This document shows, piece after piece, positions 6,978 to 15,529 of a stretch of 18,461 nucleotides of DNA. The notes below the pieces were generated by a model that was not told the DNA's origin, did no database searches, and saw only the letters and a program-made list of their open reading frames with translations. Origin of the DNA: Gammaproteobacteria bacterium (GTDB lineage Bacteria; Pseudomonadota; Gammaproteobacteria; Eutrophobiales; Eutrophobiaceae); contig JAAXHV010000282.1 in assembly GCA_012270695.1 (NCBI GenBank), forward strand, positions 1 to 18,461, written 5' to 3'. Position 1 is the first letter of the stretch; every line of letters starts with the position of its first letter. The translations under genes and the position numbers were made by a program.

Positions 6978-7895
6978 TCAGGGTTCACCGATAATTCTTA
7001 CTTCCGGGACCAACCTGGTGCCCGTCATCTCTTCAACAGTTGCCTGTACATGTAAAATCAGGGCTTCGATATCTCCGGCGCTGGCCTTGCCCGCGTTGAT
7101 AATGAAATTCGCGTGTTTTTCAGACACGTGGGCACCACCGATTGCGAAGCCTTTCAAGCCGCATTGCTCGACCAGGCGCCCGGCGAAATCGCCCGCAGGA
7201 TTTTTGAATACCGAGCCACAACTGAATTGCCCCATCGGCTGGGTTTCGGCCCTCCTGGTCAGCAATTCCCTGATACGCGCTTCCGCTTTTCCATCGGCAT
7301 CCCTGTCAAGCCGGAAAACCACGTTGAGGAACCATTCGTCATCCGCCAGGTCGACCTGGCGGTACCCGGTTGCAAAGTCCGCGCCGGTCCTTTCAACCCG
7401 CATGCCATTGCGCGTTACTGTCTCCACCTGTTCGACGATACTCCAGGTCTCAGCGCCAAAGGCGCCGGCGTTCATGGCCAGCGCACCGCCCACCGATCCC
7501 GGGATCCCGGCCAGGAATTCAGCGCCGGTCAATCCGGATTTCGCGCTGAATCGGGCCACTTTTGCGCAGGCTACTCCACAGCCCGCCCGCAGCGCGTTGC
7601 CTGACAGCAATAGCAGCTTGTCCTTCATGCCGACAGATGAAATAACCGTACCCCTGATGCCGCCATCCCGTACCAGTACGTTACTGCCCAGCCCAATCCA
7701 GGTAACGGGTTCGCCATCCGGCAATGCCGCAAGAAAACAGGCCAGATCATCCTCGTCGGGGGGAATATAAAACCGCTCAGCCGGCCCGCCGACTTTCCAT
7801 GAAGTATGTCTGGACATCATCTCGTCCGTCTTCAGCAGGCCGCGCGGTGGCGCTTGCACAGTGCGGTTTTCAAGACGTGTCGCATCAGCCTGCAT
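6978..7895 (-). CDS. murB: UDP-N-acetylenolpyruvoylglucosamine reductase MurB
   Basis: FAD- and NADPH-dependent enzyme that makes UDP-MurNAc, the acceptor for MurC. The 305-residue protein has the FAD-binding segments HTSWKVGGPAE (30-40), GLGSNVLVRDGGIRG (68-82) and AGIPGSVGGALAMNAGAFG (129-147). The active-site residues are R179 in GYR, S228 in SCGSVFKNP and the terminal E298 in VPEVRI. Length and lack of the E. coli-type insertion indicate type II MurB. ATG 7895 is preferred because AGG lies six bases upstream; a GTG at 7898 would add one residue. The gene sits between murC and ddl, as in many non-enteric proteobacteria. It is preceded by the largest gap in the minus-strand run. Confidence 0.97.
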   Translation of the reverse strand: MQADATRLENRTVQAPPRGLLKTDEMMSRHTSWKVGGPAERFYIPPDEDDLACFLAALPDGEPVTWIGLGSNVLVRDGGIRGTVISSVGMKDKLLLLSGNALRAGCGVACAKVARFSAKSGLTGAEFLAGIPGSVGGALAMNAGAFGAETWSIVEQVETVTRNGMRVERTGADFATGYRQVDLADDEWFLNVVFRLDRDADGKAEARIRELLTRRAETQPMGQFSCGSVFKNPAGDFAGRLVEQCGLKGFAIGGAHVSEKHANFIINAGKASAGDIEALILHVQATVEEMTGTRLVPEVRIIGEP

Positions 7896-7923
7896 CACTC
7901 ACCTATTCACTTGTCATAGGTAG

Positions 7924-7967
7924 CCCGGATTTCTCACCGGGTGATGCGATGATTGCACCGGATTTTT
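7924..7967. repeat. REP-like inverted and direct repeat in the murC-murB gap
   Basis: CCCGG (7924-7928) pairs with CCGGG (7937-7941) across an 8-base loop. CCGG at 7937-7940 can instead pair with CCGG at 7958-7961, with TGC/GCA inside the arm, so the two hairpins exclude each other. CCGGATTT occurs twice in direct orientation (7925-7932 and 7958-7965). On the plus strand the second hairpin is followed by ATTTTT (7962-7967), like a terminator facing against the operon. The shape resembles small dispersed intergenic repeats. Copy number cannot be judged from this window. Confidence 0.45.
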
Positions 7968-8001
7968 ACGCCAGCGCACATCTTGCTGTCTGTGAGTCTG
8001 G

Positions 8002-9414
8002 CTAGTCATTCCGTCCGTACACCTCCAGCAGCCGGCCGCCGAGGGCGCTGATATCTCCTGCGCCCAGCAACAACAGGATATCGTTGTGTTCCGTAACGTG
8101 CTCCAGCACGGCCAGCAGTTCCGCTTCATCACTGACGAGGATAGGCTCCACCTCGCCTCTTACCCTGAGTGCCCGGCTCAGTGAACGGCTGTCGGCGCCC
8201 TTTATGGGCGTCTCCCCGGCAGGATAGACCTCGAGCAGGATCAACGTGTTCAGGCCCGACAGCACCTGGCAAAACTCTTCGAACAGGTCCCGGGTACGGG
8301 TATACCGGTGTGGCTGAAACACGACGACCACTTTCCTGCCGGGCCATCCGTCGCCCAGCGCGCCGGTGATAGCTGCTATTTCACTGGGGTGATGGGCATA
8401 ATCGTCGATGAGCAATACAGTCTTGCCGCCAATACGGATATCGCCCAGGATAGAGCTTCTGCGGGCGATGCCCTGGAAGTTTGCCAATCCGGCGCTGATC
8501 GCCTGTTGCGATATACCCAGTTCGGTTGCCAGCGCCACTGCCGCCAGGGCGTTGAGGACGTTATGCCGCCCCGGCAGGTTCAGCGTCACCTTGAAAGAGT
8601 CGTTCTGGTTACGGCGCACTATGTTGAAGCGAGTGAGCGCGCCGGCATATTCACAGTCTTGTGCCCGGTAATCCGCAGCGGAATCTATGCCATAAGTGAC
8701 ATAAGGCCTGTTTATACGCGTGGCAATTTTCCGGATGCCGGCGTCATCGCCGCAGATGACCACCAGACCGTAGAACGGCAGACAGTGGAGGAAATCGATA
8801 AAGTTGTTTTGCAGCGCCTCGTAACTGCCGCCGCAATACTCCAGGTGATCGGAGTCAATATTCGTCAGGACTGCATACACAGGCTGCAGGTGCAGGAACG
8901 AGGCATCGCTCTCATCGGCCTCTGCGACTATGTATTTGCCCTTGCCGAGCCGCCCGTGGGCGCCCGTCATGTTCAGGCGACCACCGATAATATAAGTCGG
9001 GTCGAACATTCCCTCTGCCAGCAGGCTGGCGATCAGGCTGGTTGTCGTCGTCTTCCCATGGGTGCCGGCCACCGCAATCCCTTCCCGAAAGCGCATTAAT
9101 TCAGATAGCATCTCGGCCCGCGGGATGGTGGGTATGCGTTGTTGCCGAGCCGCCGACAGTTCCGCATTGCCGGCGGGAACAGCGCTGGAATAAACGACGA
9201 CGTCGCTGCCGTTCACGTGTTCCGCCCGGTGTTCAAACCTGACCTCGACGCCCATGTTTGCCAGCCGTTCCGTGGTGTTGCCCTGCTTCAGGTCGGTGCC
9301 TGAGACCGTATAACCCAGGTTATGCAAGACCTCAGCGATACCGCTCATGCCGGCTCCGCCGATACCGACAAAATGAATATGCCTGACGCGGCGCATGTTA
9401 TAACCTTCAGGCAT
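8002..9414 (-). CDS. murC: UDP-N-acetylmuramate--L-alanine ligase MurC
   Basis: First Mur ligase, adding L-Ala to UDP-MurNAc with ATP in the cytoplasm. The 470-residue protein has the Rossmann-like N-terminal domain HFVGIGGAGMSGIAEVL (14-30), the ATP loop GTHGKTTTT (117-125), the Mg/substrate region AEADESDASFLHL (164-176), TNIDSDHLEYC (184-194), NLPGRHNVLNALAA (279-292) and the C-terminal domain with DDYAHHPSE and FQPHRYTRT. ATG 9414 overlaps the murG stop by eight bases and has GGAGG (9421-9425) six bases upstream, a strong reason to choose it. ATG 9396 (six codons later, with GAAGG seven bases upstream) is the alternative. It is followed by the 106-base gap before murB. Confidence 0.98.
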   Translation of the reverse strand: MPEGYNMRRVRHIHFVGIGGAGMSGIAEVLHNLGYTVSGTDLKQGNTTERLANMGVEVRFEHRAEHVNGSDVVVYSSAVPAGNAELSAARQQRIPTIPRAEMLSELMRFREGIAVAGTHGKTTTTSLIASLLAEGMFDPTYIIGGRLNMTGAHGRLGKGKYIVAEADESDASFLHLQPVYAVLTNIDSDHLEYCGGSYEALQNNFIDFLHCLPFYGLVVICGDDAGIRKIATRINRPYVTYGIDSAADYRAQDCEYAGALTRFNIVRRNQNDSFKVTLNLPGRHNVLNALAAVALATELGISQQAISAGLANFQGIARRSSILGDIRIGGKTVLLIDDYAHHPSEIAAITGALGDGWPGRKVVVVFQPHRYTRTRDLFEEFCQVLSGLNTLILLEVYPAGETPIKGADSRSLSRALRVRGEVEPILVSDEAELLAVLEHVTEHNDILLLLGAGDISALGGRLLEVYGRND

Positions 9415-10486
9415 AAGCTTCCTCCAGGCACAGTGAAGCCACCGTCTGCGCGGCATCCGGATAGGCTTGCATCCGAGTTTTCTGCGCCAACTCAAACAAC
9501 CTGTTTTCCGTGCTGCACAGGCGCCACAGTAAATCTTCGATCCTGGCTTCGGTCAATTCATTTTCCGGGAGCAGTAACGCCGCGCCGCTGTCACTGAGGT
9601 AACGGGCATTAGCCGTCTGGTGATCGTCAATGGCGTAGGGAAACGGGATCAGTATCGACGCCAGCCCGGCGGCGCATAATTCCGCAATCGTCAGGGCACC
9701 GGCGCGGCATACGGCAATATCCGCCCAGCTGTACGCTGATGCCATATCGGTGATAAACGGCTCAACCCTGACCTGGTCCAGTTGCAGGCTGCCGTAAAGA
9801 CGCTCCGTCTCAATCAGGTGTTTCTCTCCGCATTGATGCCAGACGTTTACCTTTAACCTGTGCCGCAACCGGTTCAGTCCCAGGGGTACCACCCGGTTCA
9901 GTTGTTGCGCGCCCTGGCTGCCTCCGAGCACCAGGATATTCGGTCGCTCCGCAGTCCCGGCAATTTTCGGTCCGGGCAGGTGCACTATCTCCCGGCGTAC
10001 GGGATTGCCCGTGGTGATGACCTTGGCGCCGTCCCTGAAGGTACCCGGAAAGCCCTGCATGACCTTCACGGCAAACCGGGTCAGGATCCTGTTGGTCGTT
10101 CCCGCCACCCTGTTCTGTTCATGGATCAGCAAGGGAATGCGTAACAACCAGGCCGCAATACCACCCGGACCACTGGCGAATCCGCCCATTCCCAGGACCG
10201 CTGCCGGGCGGCGGCGGATACAAATGCACATGGCCTGGAGTATTGCAGTCAGTATTTTTGCCGGCGCGGCCAACTTGTTTAAAACTCCCTTGCCGCGCAC
10301 CCCGCTCACCCTGACGGTCAACAGTTCTATCCCCTGCTCCGGCACGACGCGGTTCTCGATCCCGCGGGGCGTTCCCAGCCAGAACAGGGGAATGCCTTTT
10401 GCGCGCAGGTAATCAGCCACTGCCAGCGCCGGATAAACGTGACCGCCGGTTCCTCCCGCCATGATCATGATCGGGCTACTCTCCAT
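9407..10486 (-). CDS. murG: Undecaprenyl-PP-MurNAc-pentapeptide GlcNAc transferase MurG
   Basis: GT28 glycosyltransferase that converts lipid I to lipid II at the inner face of the membrane. The 359-residue protein has the N-terminal glycine loop AGGTGGHVYPALAVA (10-24) with H16, GMGGFASGP (99-107), IHEQNRVAG (121-129), the hinge loop GGSQGAQQLN (188-197) and the UDP-GlcNAc site CRAGALTIAEL (260-270) followed by PFPYAIDDHQTANA (281-294). ATG 10486 overlaps the end of ftsW by 11 bases. AGGTGG (10493-10498) is six bases upstream and supports it over the ATG at 10468. The stop overlaps murC. Confidence 0.98.
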   Translation of the reverse strand: MESSPIMIMAGGTGGHVYPALAVADYLRAKGIPLFWLGTPRGIENRVVPEQGIELLTVRVSGVRGKGVLNKLAAPAKILTAILQAMCICIRRRPAAVLGMGGFASGPGGIAAWLLRIPLLIHEQNRVAGTTNRILTRFAVKVMQGFPGTFRDGAKVITTGNPVRREIVHLPGPKIAGTAERPNILVLGGSQGAQQLNRVVPLGLNRLRHRLKVNVWHQCGEKHLIETERLYGSLQLDQVRVEPFITDMASAYSWADIAVCRAGALTIAELCAAGLASILIPFPYAIDDHQTANARYLSDSGAALLLPENELTEARIEDLLWRLCSTENRLFELAQKTRMQAYPDAAQTVASLCLEEAYA

Positions 10487-11666
10487 GGTCTGCCACCTGC
10501 TTACGCACCCTGATGCCTCGCGGATAACGGTTTTCCAAATCAATGCGCAACAGGATTGCGACCAGTATGCAACTGGTGATAATGCTGTTGGCTCCATAAC
10601 TGAACAACGGCAGGGTCAGTCCCTTGGTGGGCAATAAACCCACGTTTACCCCCATGTGGATAAATGCCTGTATGCCGATTACCAGGCCCGTACCGTAGGC
10701 CATGTGCGCGGCAAAGTTCTTTCCCAACAGGCACGCGTTTTCGGCAATAGTGAATGCGCGCCAGACGAAAACCAAAAACGCCAGGGTCAGCAGTACGGTA
10801 AACAACAGGCCCAACTCTTCAGCAGAGATGGCAAAAATAAAGTCCGTATGCGCCTGGGTCAGGTAAAACAGTTTCTGTACGCTGCTGCCCAGGCCGACGC
10901 CGAACCACTCCCCCCTGCCGAATGCAATCAGCGACTGGATCAGTTGATAGCCCGAATTGAACGGGTCCTGCCACGGGTCGACAAACGCTTTCAACCTGGC
11001 CAGGCGGTACGCAGGAAAGATTGCCAGCGCTCCCAATGCTGCGACCAGCGCCGGCAGCCAGAGAAAAAACCTGCTTGCCGGAATACCGGCCATGAACAAC
11101 ATGCCGAGCGTTGTCAGGAAAATAACGACGACCGAACCGTAATCCGGCTCCAGTAATAACAGGCCGGAGAGCAGTGTCACGACCCCAATAGGCCGCATAA
11201 AACCGGTAAAAGTCAGGTGCAAATGCCCGGTATGCCGCACCAGGTACGCGGCTGTATAGGCGATGACACAAACCTTGGCCAGTTCCGAGCTCTGAAAATT
11301 AACGGGACCCAGGCCGATCCAGCGGGCGCTGCCGTTGACCTCCCGGCCTATCCCGGGAACCAGTACCAGCACCAGCAATACGACAGCCAGCAACAGCAGC
11401 GGCGTGCTCCAATTTTCCCACAAGGACACCGGTGATCGCAAAATAAGGACAGCAAGTGCCAGCCCGACCACCAGCGCCACGACCTGGCGCCGCAAATAGT
11501 AATACGGGTCATGGTGCAGCCGTTCGGCGAGGGCGACGGAAGAGGATGCAACCATGACAATGCCCGTTACCAGCAGGAACATGACCACCAGGACCAGCCA
11601 GGGATCATACTCGTGCCAGTTTGCTGTTTTGACATCCTGTATCCTGATTGCCTGTAGTTTCTGCAC
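10476..11666 (-). CDS. ftsW: SEDS peptidoglycan glycosyltransferase FtsW
   Basis: Polytopic septal peptidoglycan polymerase that works with FtsI. The 396-residue protein has about ten hydrophobic spans after a short polar N-terminus. SEDS landmarks are GSARWIGLGPVNFQSSELAK (112-131), LLEPDYGS (171-178), the HTDFIFAISAEELG motif (273-286) with the presumed catalytic Asp D275, and GLLPTKGLTLPLFSYG (343-358). After this the common GGSS reads GANS (358-361). The start is GTG 11666, directly after the murD TAA (no spacer), with GGGAG (11675-11679) eight bases upstream. The 3' end overlaps murG by 11 bases, implying coupling. Confidence 0.97.
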   Translation of the reverse strand: MQKLQAIRIQDVKTANWHEYDPWLVLVVMFLLVTGIVMVASSSVALAERLHHDPYYYLRRQVVALVVGLALAVLILRSPVSLWENWSTPLLLLAVVLLVLVLVPGIGREVNGSARWIGLGPVNFQSSELAKVCVIAYTAAYLVRHTGHLHLTFTGFMRPIGVVTLLSGLLLLEPDYGSVVVIFLTTLGMLFMAGIPASRFFLWLPALVAALGALAIFPAYRLARLKAFVDPWQDPFNSGYQLIQSLIAFGRGEWFGVGLGSSVQKLFYLTQAHTDFIFAISAEELGLLFTVLLTLAFLVFVWRAFTIAENACLLGKNFAAHMAYGTGLVIGIQAFIHMGVNVGLLPTKGLTLPLFSYGANSIITSCILVAILLRIDLENRYPRGIRVRKQVADHGE

Positions 11667-13070
11667 TTACCCGGCTCCCGCCGCCACCTCGGCGACACAG
11701 CGTTTGAACGCGTCACCGCGATCGGCAAAATTCCTGAACATATCCAGACTGGCGCAAGCCGGGGATAACAGCACGGTATCTCCCGGCAGCGCCAGACGGA
11801 ACGCGGTACTGACCGCAGCCGCCATGCTCGTCGCGTAAAATACGCTTTCCCGGTCCGGCACAATGGCGGCAATTTCTTTTGCGCTCTTGCCGATCAATAT
11901 GGTTGACTTCACATGCTTCTCTAGAGCGCCCTTCAGTGGGGAAAAATTCGCGCCCTTGCCGTCGCCACCTGCAATCAACAGGATGTTCTTGCTGTTATTC
12001 GATAAGCCGTACAGGGCTGCCAGCGTCGCGCCGACGTTGGTCCCCTTTGAATCATTGAACCAGTTGATACCGTTGAACTCAGCCACCCATTCACAACGGT
12101 GAGGCAGACCGGTAAAATCGCGCAACGCCTCCAACATCGCGGGCATGGGCAGGTTCAAAGCCCTGCCCAGCGCAAGACAGGCAAGGACATTTGCCAGGTT
12201 ATGCCTGCCGTGGAGATTGAGTTCGGATTGCCTCATCAGCGCGCTGTCTTTGTGCATCAGCCAGGTTTCACCGTTATGCTGGCTGACACTGAAATCGGCG
12301 TCAGCTTGCGTCAGGGAATAACTGATCACACTGCGCTCCGGTCGTAACATGCCAAGCACGACTTCATCATCCCGGTTGATGACCATAATCCCGCCCCCGC
12401 CGTAAATATTTTCCTTGGCCCGGGCGTAATCCCGGATATTCTCGTAGCGATCCAGGTGATCGGCTGAAACGTTCAGCACCGCCGCGGCAACGGGCCTGTG
12501 AGAGCGCAGGGTCTCCAACTGGAAACTGGATAGTTCCACCAGGTAATAGTCGGGTACCGGCAACGACAATAAATCCAGCGCCGGCGTGCCGATATTCCCA
12601 CCCAGGCCGACTCGCAGACCTGCTCGCTCGAGCATCATCGCCAGCAAACTCACAACCGTGCTCTTGCCGTTGGAACCGGTTACTGCGATGAGCGGCGCAT
12701 TAATGTCCCGGCAGAAAATTTCCACGTCGCCCGTGATTTCCACCCCGGCGCGGCGCGCAGCCCGGATTGCCGGATGAGACGGCGCGATGCCCGGGCTGAT
12801 GATCAACCGGCGTGCCCGGCACAGCAGACCGGACTGAAATTCGCCGGGAAAGAACGGCACCAGCGGATAGCGTTCCTTCAGCTTCTCCAGTCCCGGCGGC
12901 GCCTGGCTGGAGTCGGCGACTCCCAGGGTTTCCCCGCTGCCTGCCAGGTAGCTGACACAGGACAAACCGGTCTTGCCCAGGCCTAACACCAGCGTATCGA
13001 ACCGTTCCGCTGTGTCTGCCATGTCGTGGTTATCCGGCTCAGCTACGGCTTGCATCTTTGTCAAACTCAC
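11667..13070 (-). CDS. murD: UDP-N-acetylmuramoyl-L-alanine--D-glutamate ligase MurD
   Basis: Adds D-Glu to UDP-MurNAc-L-Ala using ATP. The protein is up to 467 residues, with LVLGLGKTGLS (27-37), the ATP loop VTGSNGKST (130-138), the Mg/carbamylated-Lys region with ELSSFQLE, NVSADHLDRYENIRDYARAKENIY, GRHNLANVLA, WFNDSKGTN, LIAGGDGKGANF and the C-terminal LLSPACASLDMFRNF. The exact start is uncertain. GTG 13070 is the first possible codon after an in-frame stop, but GGAGG (13086-13090) is 15 bases away. ATG 13055 (codon 6) and ATG 13022 (codon 17, close to the usual MurD N-terminus) also fit. It lies 21 bases after mraY and abuts ftsW. Confidence 0.96.
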   Translation of the reverse strand: MSLTKMQAVAEPDNHDMADTAERFDTLVLGLGKTGLSCVSYLAGSGETLGVADSSQAPPGLEKLKERYPLVPFFPGEFQSGLLCRARRLIISPGIAPSHPAIRAARRAGVEITGDVEIFCRDINAPLIAVTGSNGKSTVVSLLAMMLERAGLRVGLGGNIGTPALDLLSLPVPDYYLVELSSFQLETLRSHRPVAAAVLNVSADHLDRYENIRDYARAKENIYGGGGIMVINRDDEVVLGMLRPERSVISYSLTQADADFSVSQHNGETWLMHKDSALMRQSELNLHGRHNLANVLACLALGRALNLPMPAMLEALRDFTGLPHRCEWVAEFNGINWFNDSKGTNVGATLAALYGLSNNSKNILLIAGGDGKGANFSPLKGALEKHVKSTILIGKSAKEIAAIVPDRESVFYATSMAAAVSTAFRLALPGDTVLLSPACASLDMFRNFADRGDAFKRCVAEVAAGAG

Positions 13071-13091
13071 GTGTCAAAACCCAATCCTCCG

Positions 13092-14174
13092 TCACCTGAT
13101 CTTGAGGCTCGCCAATCCTATCAGCACCAGGATCACTGTGATGATCCAGAAGCGCACGATGACCCGCGGCTCAGGCCAGCCTTTCAATTCGTAATGATGG
13201 TGTAACGGGGCCATGCGGAATATCCTCCTGCCCGTCAACTTGTAGGACGTTACCTGCAACATCACGGAAACCGTTTCAATGACGAACACGCCACCCATGA
13301 TGAACAGGACCAGTTCCTGTCTGACGATGACCGCAATGGTTCCCAGGGCCGCGCCCAGCGACAGGGCGCCGATGTCGCCCATGAACACCTGGGCGGGGTA
13401 AGTGTTGAACCAGAGGAAGCCCAGGCCGGAACCGGCAATAGCAGCGCAGACGATGCAGACTTCCCCAACGTGAGGTACATAGGGAAGACCGAGATAATCG
13501 GCAAACCTGATATGCCCGGTAACGTAGGCAAACGCGGTCAGGCCGCCGACAACCATGACGGTCGGCATGATCGCCAAGCCGTCCAGGCCGTCCGTAAGGT
13601 TTACCGCGTTGCTGGAACCGACGATGACGAAATAGCTGGTCACGATAAACAACAGGCCCAGTTCATAATTGAAGGATTTGATGAAGGGCAGGATCAGGCT
13701 TGTTTCGGCCGGCACCTCCGCACTGGCATACAGGAAAACAGCCGTGGACAAGCCGATTAGCGATTGCCACAAGTACTTCCAGCGGGCGCTGAGTCCCTTG
13801 GGATTCTTGCGCACGATCTTGCGGTAATCATCCACCCAGCCAAGCAGTCCGAAAGCCAGGATAACGATGAAAACCACCCAGACAAACCGGTTCGAGAGAT
13901 CGGCCCAGCAGAGGATGCTGAAGGAGATGGAAAACAGGATCAGCAGGCCGCCCATAGTGGGGGTGCCGGCTTTTTCCAGGTGCGTTTCCGGGCCATCATC
14001 ACGCACTTCCTGGCCTATCCGGTACTTATCCAGGTAGCGGATCAGTCTTGGTCCGACCAGCAGGGTCACAAACAGCGCGGTCAACGCGCCGAGAATAGTA
14101 CGCGTGATAATGTATTGAAACGCATTAAACCCGCTGTAGAACTGGGTCAGGTATTCTGCCAGCCACAATAACAT
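13092..14174 (-). CDS. mraY: Phospho-N-acetylmuramoyl-pentapeptide transferase MraY
   Basis: Integral membrane enzyme that transfers phospho-MurNAc-pentapeptide to undecaprenyl phosphate, making lipid I. It has 360 residues, the same as E. coli MraY, with about ten membrane spans. Conserved sites are THLEKAGTPTMGG (64-76), the Mg-binding DD pair D115/D116 in GWVDDYRK, SSNAVNLTDGLDGLA (187-201), D267 in FMGDIGALSLG, and the PLHHHYE motif (323-329). ATG 14174 shares one base with the murF stop (TAATG), and GAGGAG (14183-14188) is eight bases upstream. Confidence 0.98.
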   Translation of the reverse strand: MLLWLAEYLTQFYSGFNAFQYIITRTILGALTALFVTLLVGPRLIRYLDKYRIGQEVRDDGPETHLEKAGTPTMGGLLILFSISFSILCWADLSNRFVWVVFIVILAFGLLGWVDDYRKIVRKNPKGLSARWKYLWQSLIGLSTAVFLYASAEVPAETSLILPFIKSFNYELGLLFIVTSYFVIVGSSNAVNLTDGLDGLAIMPTVMVVGGLTAFAYVTGHIRFADYLGLPYVPHVGEVCIVCAAIAGSGLGFLWFNTYPAQVFMGDIGALSLGAALGTIAVIVRQELVLFIMGGVFVIETVSVMLQVTSYKLTGRRIFRMAPLHHHYELKGWPEPRVIVRFWIITVILVLIGLASLKIR

Positions 14175-15529
14175 TATGCAGTCTCCTCAACCAGGGCGTT
14201 AACCACGCGCTCCATAGCCATGGACCTGGAGCCTTTGACCAGCAAATTCAGTTCGGGGCACAGTTCCCGGCGTAAAGTTTCGACCAGGTCATCCATCCGG
14301 CCGAAATGCCTGGCGCCGGCGCCGAAACCTCTGACGGAATGCGCGGCAAGATCGCCAATCCCGTACAAACGCTCAATACCAAACGCCCGTGCCTGCACAC
14401 CGGCCTCCTCGTGAAACCTGGCCGACGCAACGCCCAATTCACCCATATCGCCCAATATCAGCCAGGAACGCCCCGGTAATTCACTCACCACCCTGAGCGC
14501 GGCGTTCAGGGACATGGGGTTTGCATTGTAGGTATCGTCGAAAATACGGGCATCCCGCAGCCCGTTCTTCAACTGCATCCTGCCCTTGATGGCTCGTATT
14601 CTTTCAAGGCCTGCCTTAACCTGTTCCAGGGGGATATCGACGGCAATACAACAGGCTGCCGCCGCCAGCGCGTTGAGGACGTTGTGTCTGCCGTACAGAC
14701 TTAAATTCGTGCTGACCTTGCTATCGTCGAATTCCAGGTCAAACCGGGTCCTGCCCCGGGCCAGGTCGGTGCTGATGTTGCCGGCGGACACGTCGGCTGT
14801 TGTGGAAATGCCGAACGTGATCTGCCTGTTCCGGCGTGACCGTTCAAGCCACAAACCGGAGTAATCGTCATCGACATTGACAACCGCCGTCCCCGCGGGG
14901 GCAAGCCCTTCGTAGATCTCTGCCTTGGCCTCAGCCACTCCTGCAACAGAACCGAAGCCTTCAAGATGGGCAGGAGCGCACTGGGTAATCAGCGCAACAC
15001 CCGGCCTGGCTATCCGGCTTAACCAGCTTATCTCCCCGGCGTGGTTGGCTCCCATTTCGACCACGGCAAAACGGTGTGAGGGCGCCATCCTGAACAGGGT
15101 CAACGGGACCCCGATGTCGTTGTTCAGGTTCCCCTGGGTGGATAAAACCTCCGCATTCACGGAAAGGATGGCATGGATCATCTCCTTGACCGTGGTCTTG
15201 CCGTTACTGCCGGTCACGGCAATGATCGGCGCGTCGAACCCGGCGCGCCAATGTCCCGCCAATATTCCTGCTTGTTTCCTGGTGTCATCCACCCTGACCA
15301 CGGGTAACGGGTAGGCAGCATCCCTGTCTACCAGTGCCGCGCCTGCGCCTTTTGCAAAAGCGGCAGAAATGAAATCGTGCCCGTCCCGCGCCGCGCCGCG
15401 CAGGGCGATAAAAAGCTCACCGGGCTGCAGTGTCCGGCTGTCATAACTGCAACCGGTAAAGCGCCGGTCTGCTCCGATGAGTGTTCCGTTCAGTGCGGCG
15501 CTGGCGGCTGATAATTGCATGCTGATCAC
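14174..15529 (-). CDS. murF: UDP-MurNAc-tripeptide--D-Ala-D-Ala ligase MurF
   Basis: Last cytoplasmic Mur ligase, adding the D-Ala-D-Ala made by Ddl. The 451-residue protein has the N-terminal substrate domain with CSYDSRTLQPGELFIAL (27-43), the ATP loop VTGSNGKTTVKEM (105-117), GNLNNDIGVPLTL, EMGANHAGEI, HLEGFGSVAGVAEAKAEI, YGRHNVLNALAAAA, DDTYNANPMS and LGDMGELG. GTG 15529 is chosen because it gives MISMQL, matching the family N-terminus. It also overlaps the murE stop as GTGA and has GGGGAG (15536-15541) six bases upstream. ATG 15520 is an alternative. It overlaps mraY by one base. Confidence 0.97.
   Translation of the reverse strand: MISMQLSAASAALNGTLIGADRRFTGCSYDSRTLQPGELFIALRGAARDGHDFISAAFAKGAGAALVDRDAAYPLPVVRVDDTRKQAGILAGHWRAGFDAPIIAVTGSNGKTTVKEMIHAILSVNAEVLSTQGNLNNDIGVPLTLFRMAPSHRFAVVEMGANHAGEISWLSRIARPGVALITQCAPAHLEGFGSVAGVAEAKAEIYEGLAPAGTAVVNVDDDYSGLWLERSRRNRQITFGISTTADVSAGNISTDLARGRTRFDLEFDDSKVSTNLSLYGRHNVLNALAAAACCIAVDIPLEQVKAGLERIRAIKGRMQLKNGLRDARIFDDTYNANPMSLNAALRVVSELPGRSWLILGDMGELGVASARFHEEAGVQARAFGIERLYGIGDLAAHSVRGFGAGARHFGRMDDLVETLRRELCPELNLLVKGSRSMAMERVVNALVEETA

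Noticed and set aside
6880..7770. Long plus-strand open frame (296 codons) across ddl and murB
   Set aside because: It crosses two well-identified opposite-strand genes; its Ser/Pro/Arg-rich product is typical of an antisense shadow.
8308..9099. Long plus-strand open frame (263 codons) inside murC
   Set aside because: Antisense to murC with no recognisable domain.
9415..9495. Extended MurC N-terminus of 27 more residues
   Set aside because: This Arg/Trp-rich segment lies in the murG coding region and is unlike MurC; the ATG at 9414 has a GGAGG at ideal spacing.
10487..10597. Extended MurG N-terminus of 37 more residues
   Set aside because: It lies inside ftsW and has no family match; the ATG at 10486 has AGGTGG at ideal spacing and gives the normal length.
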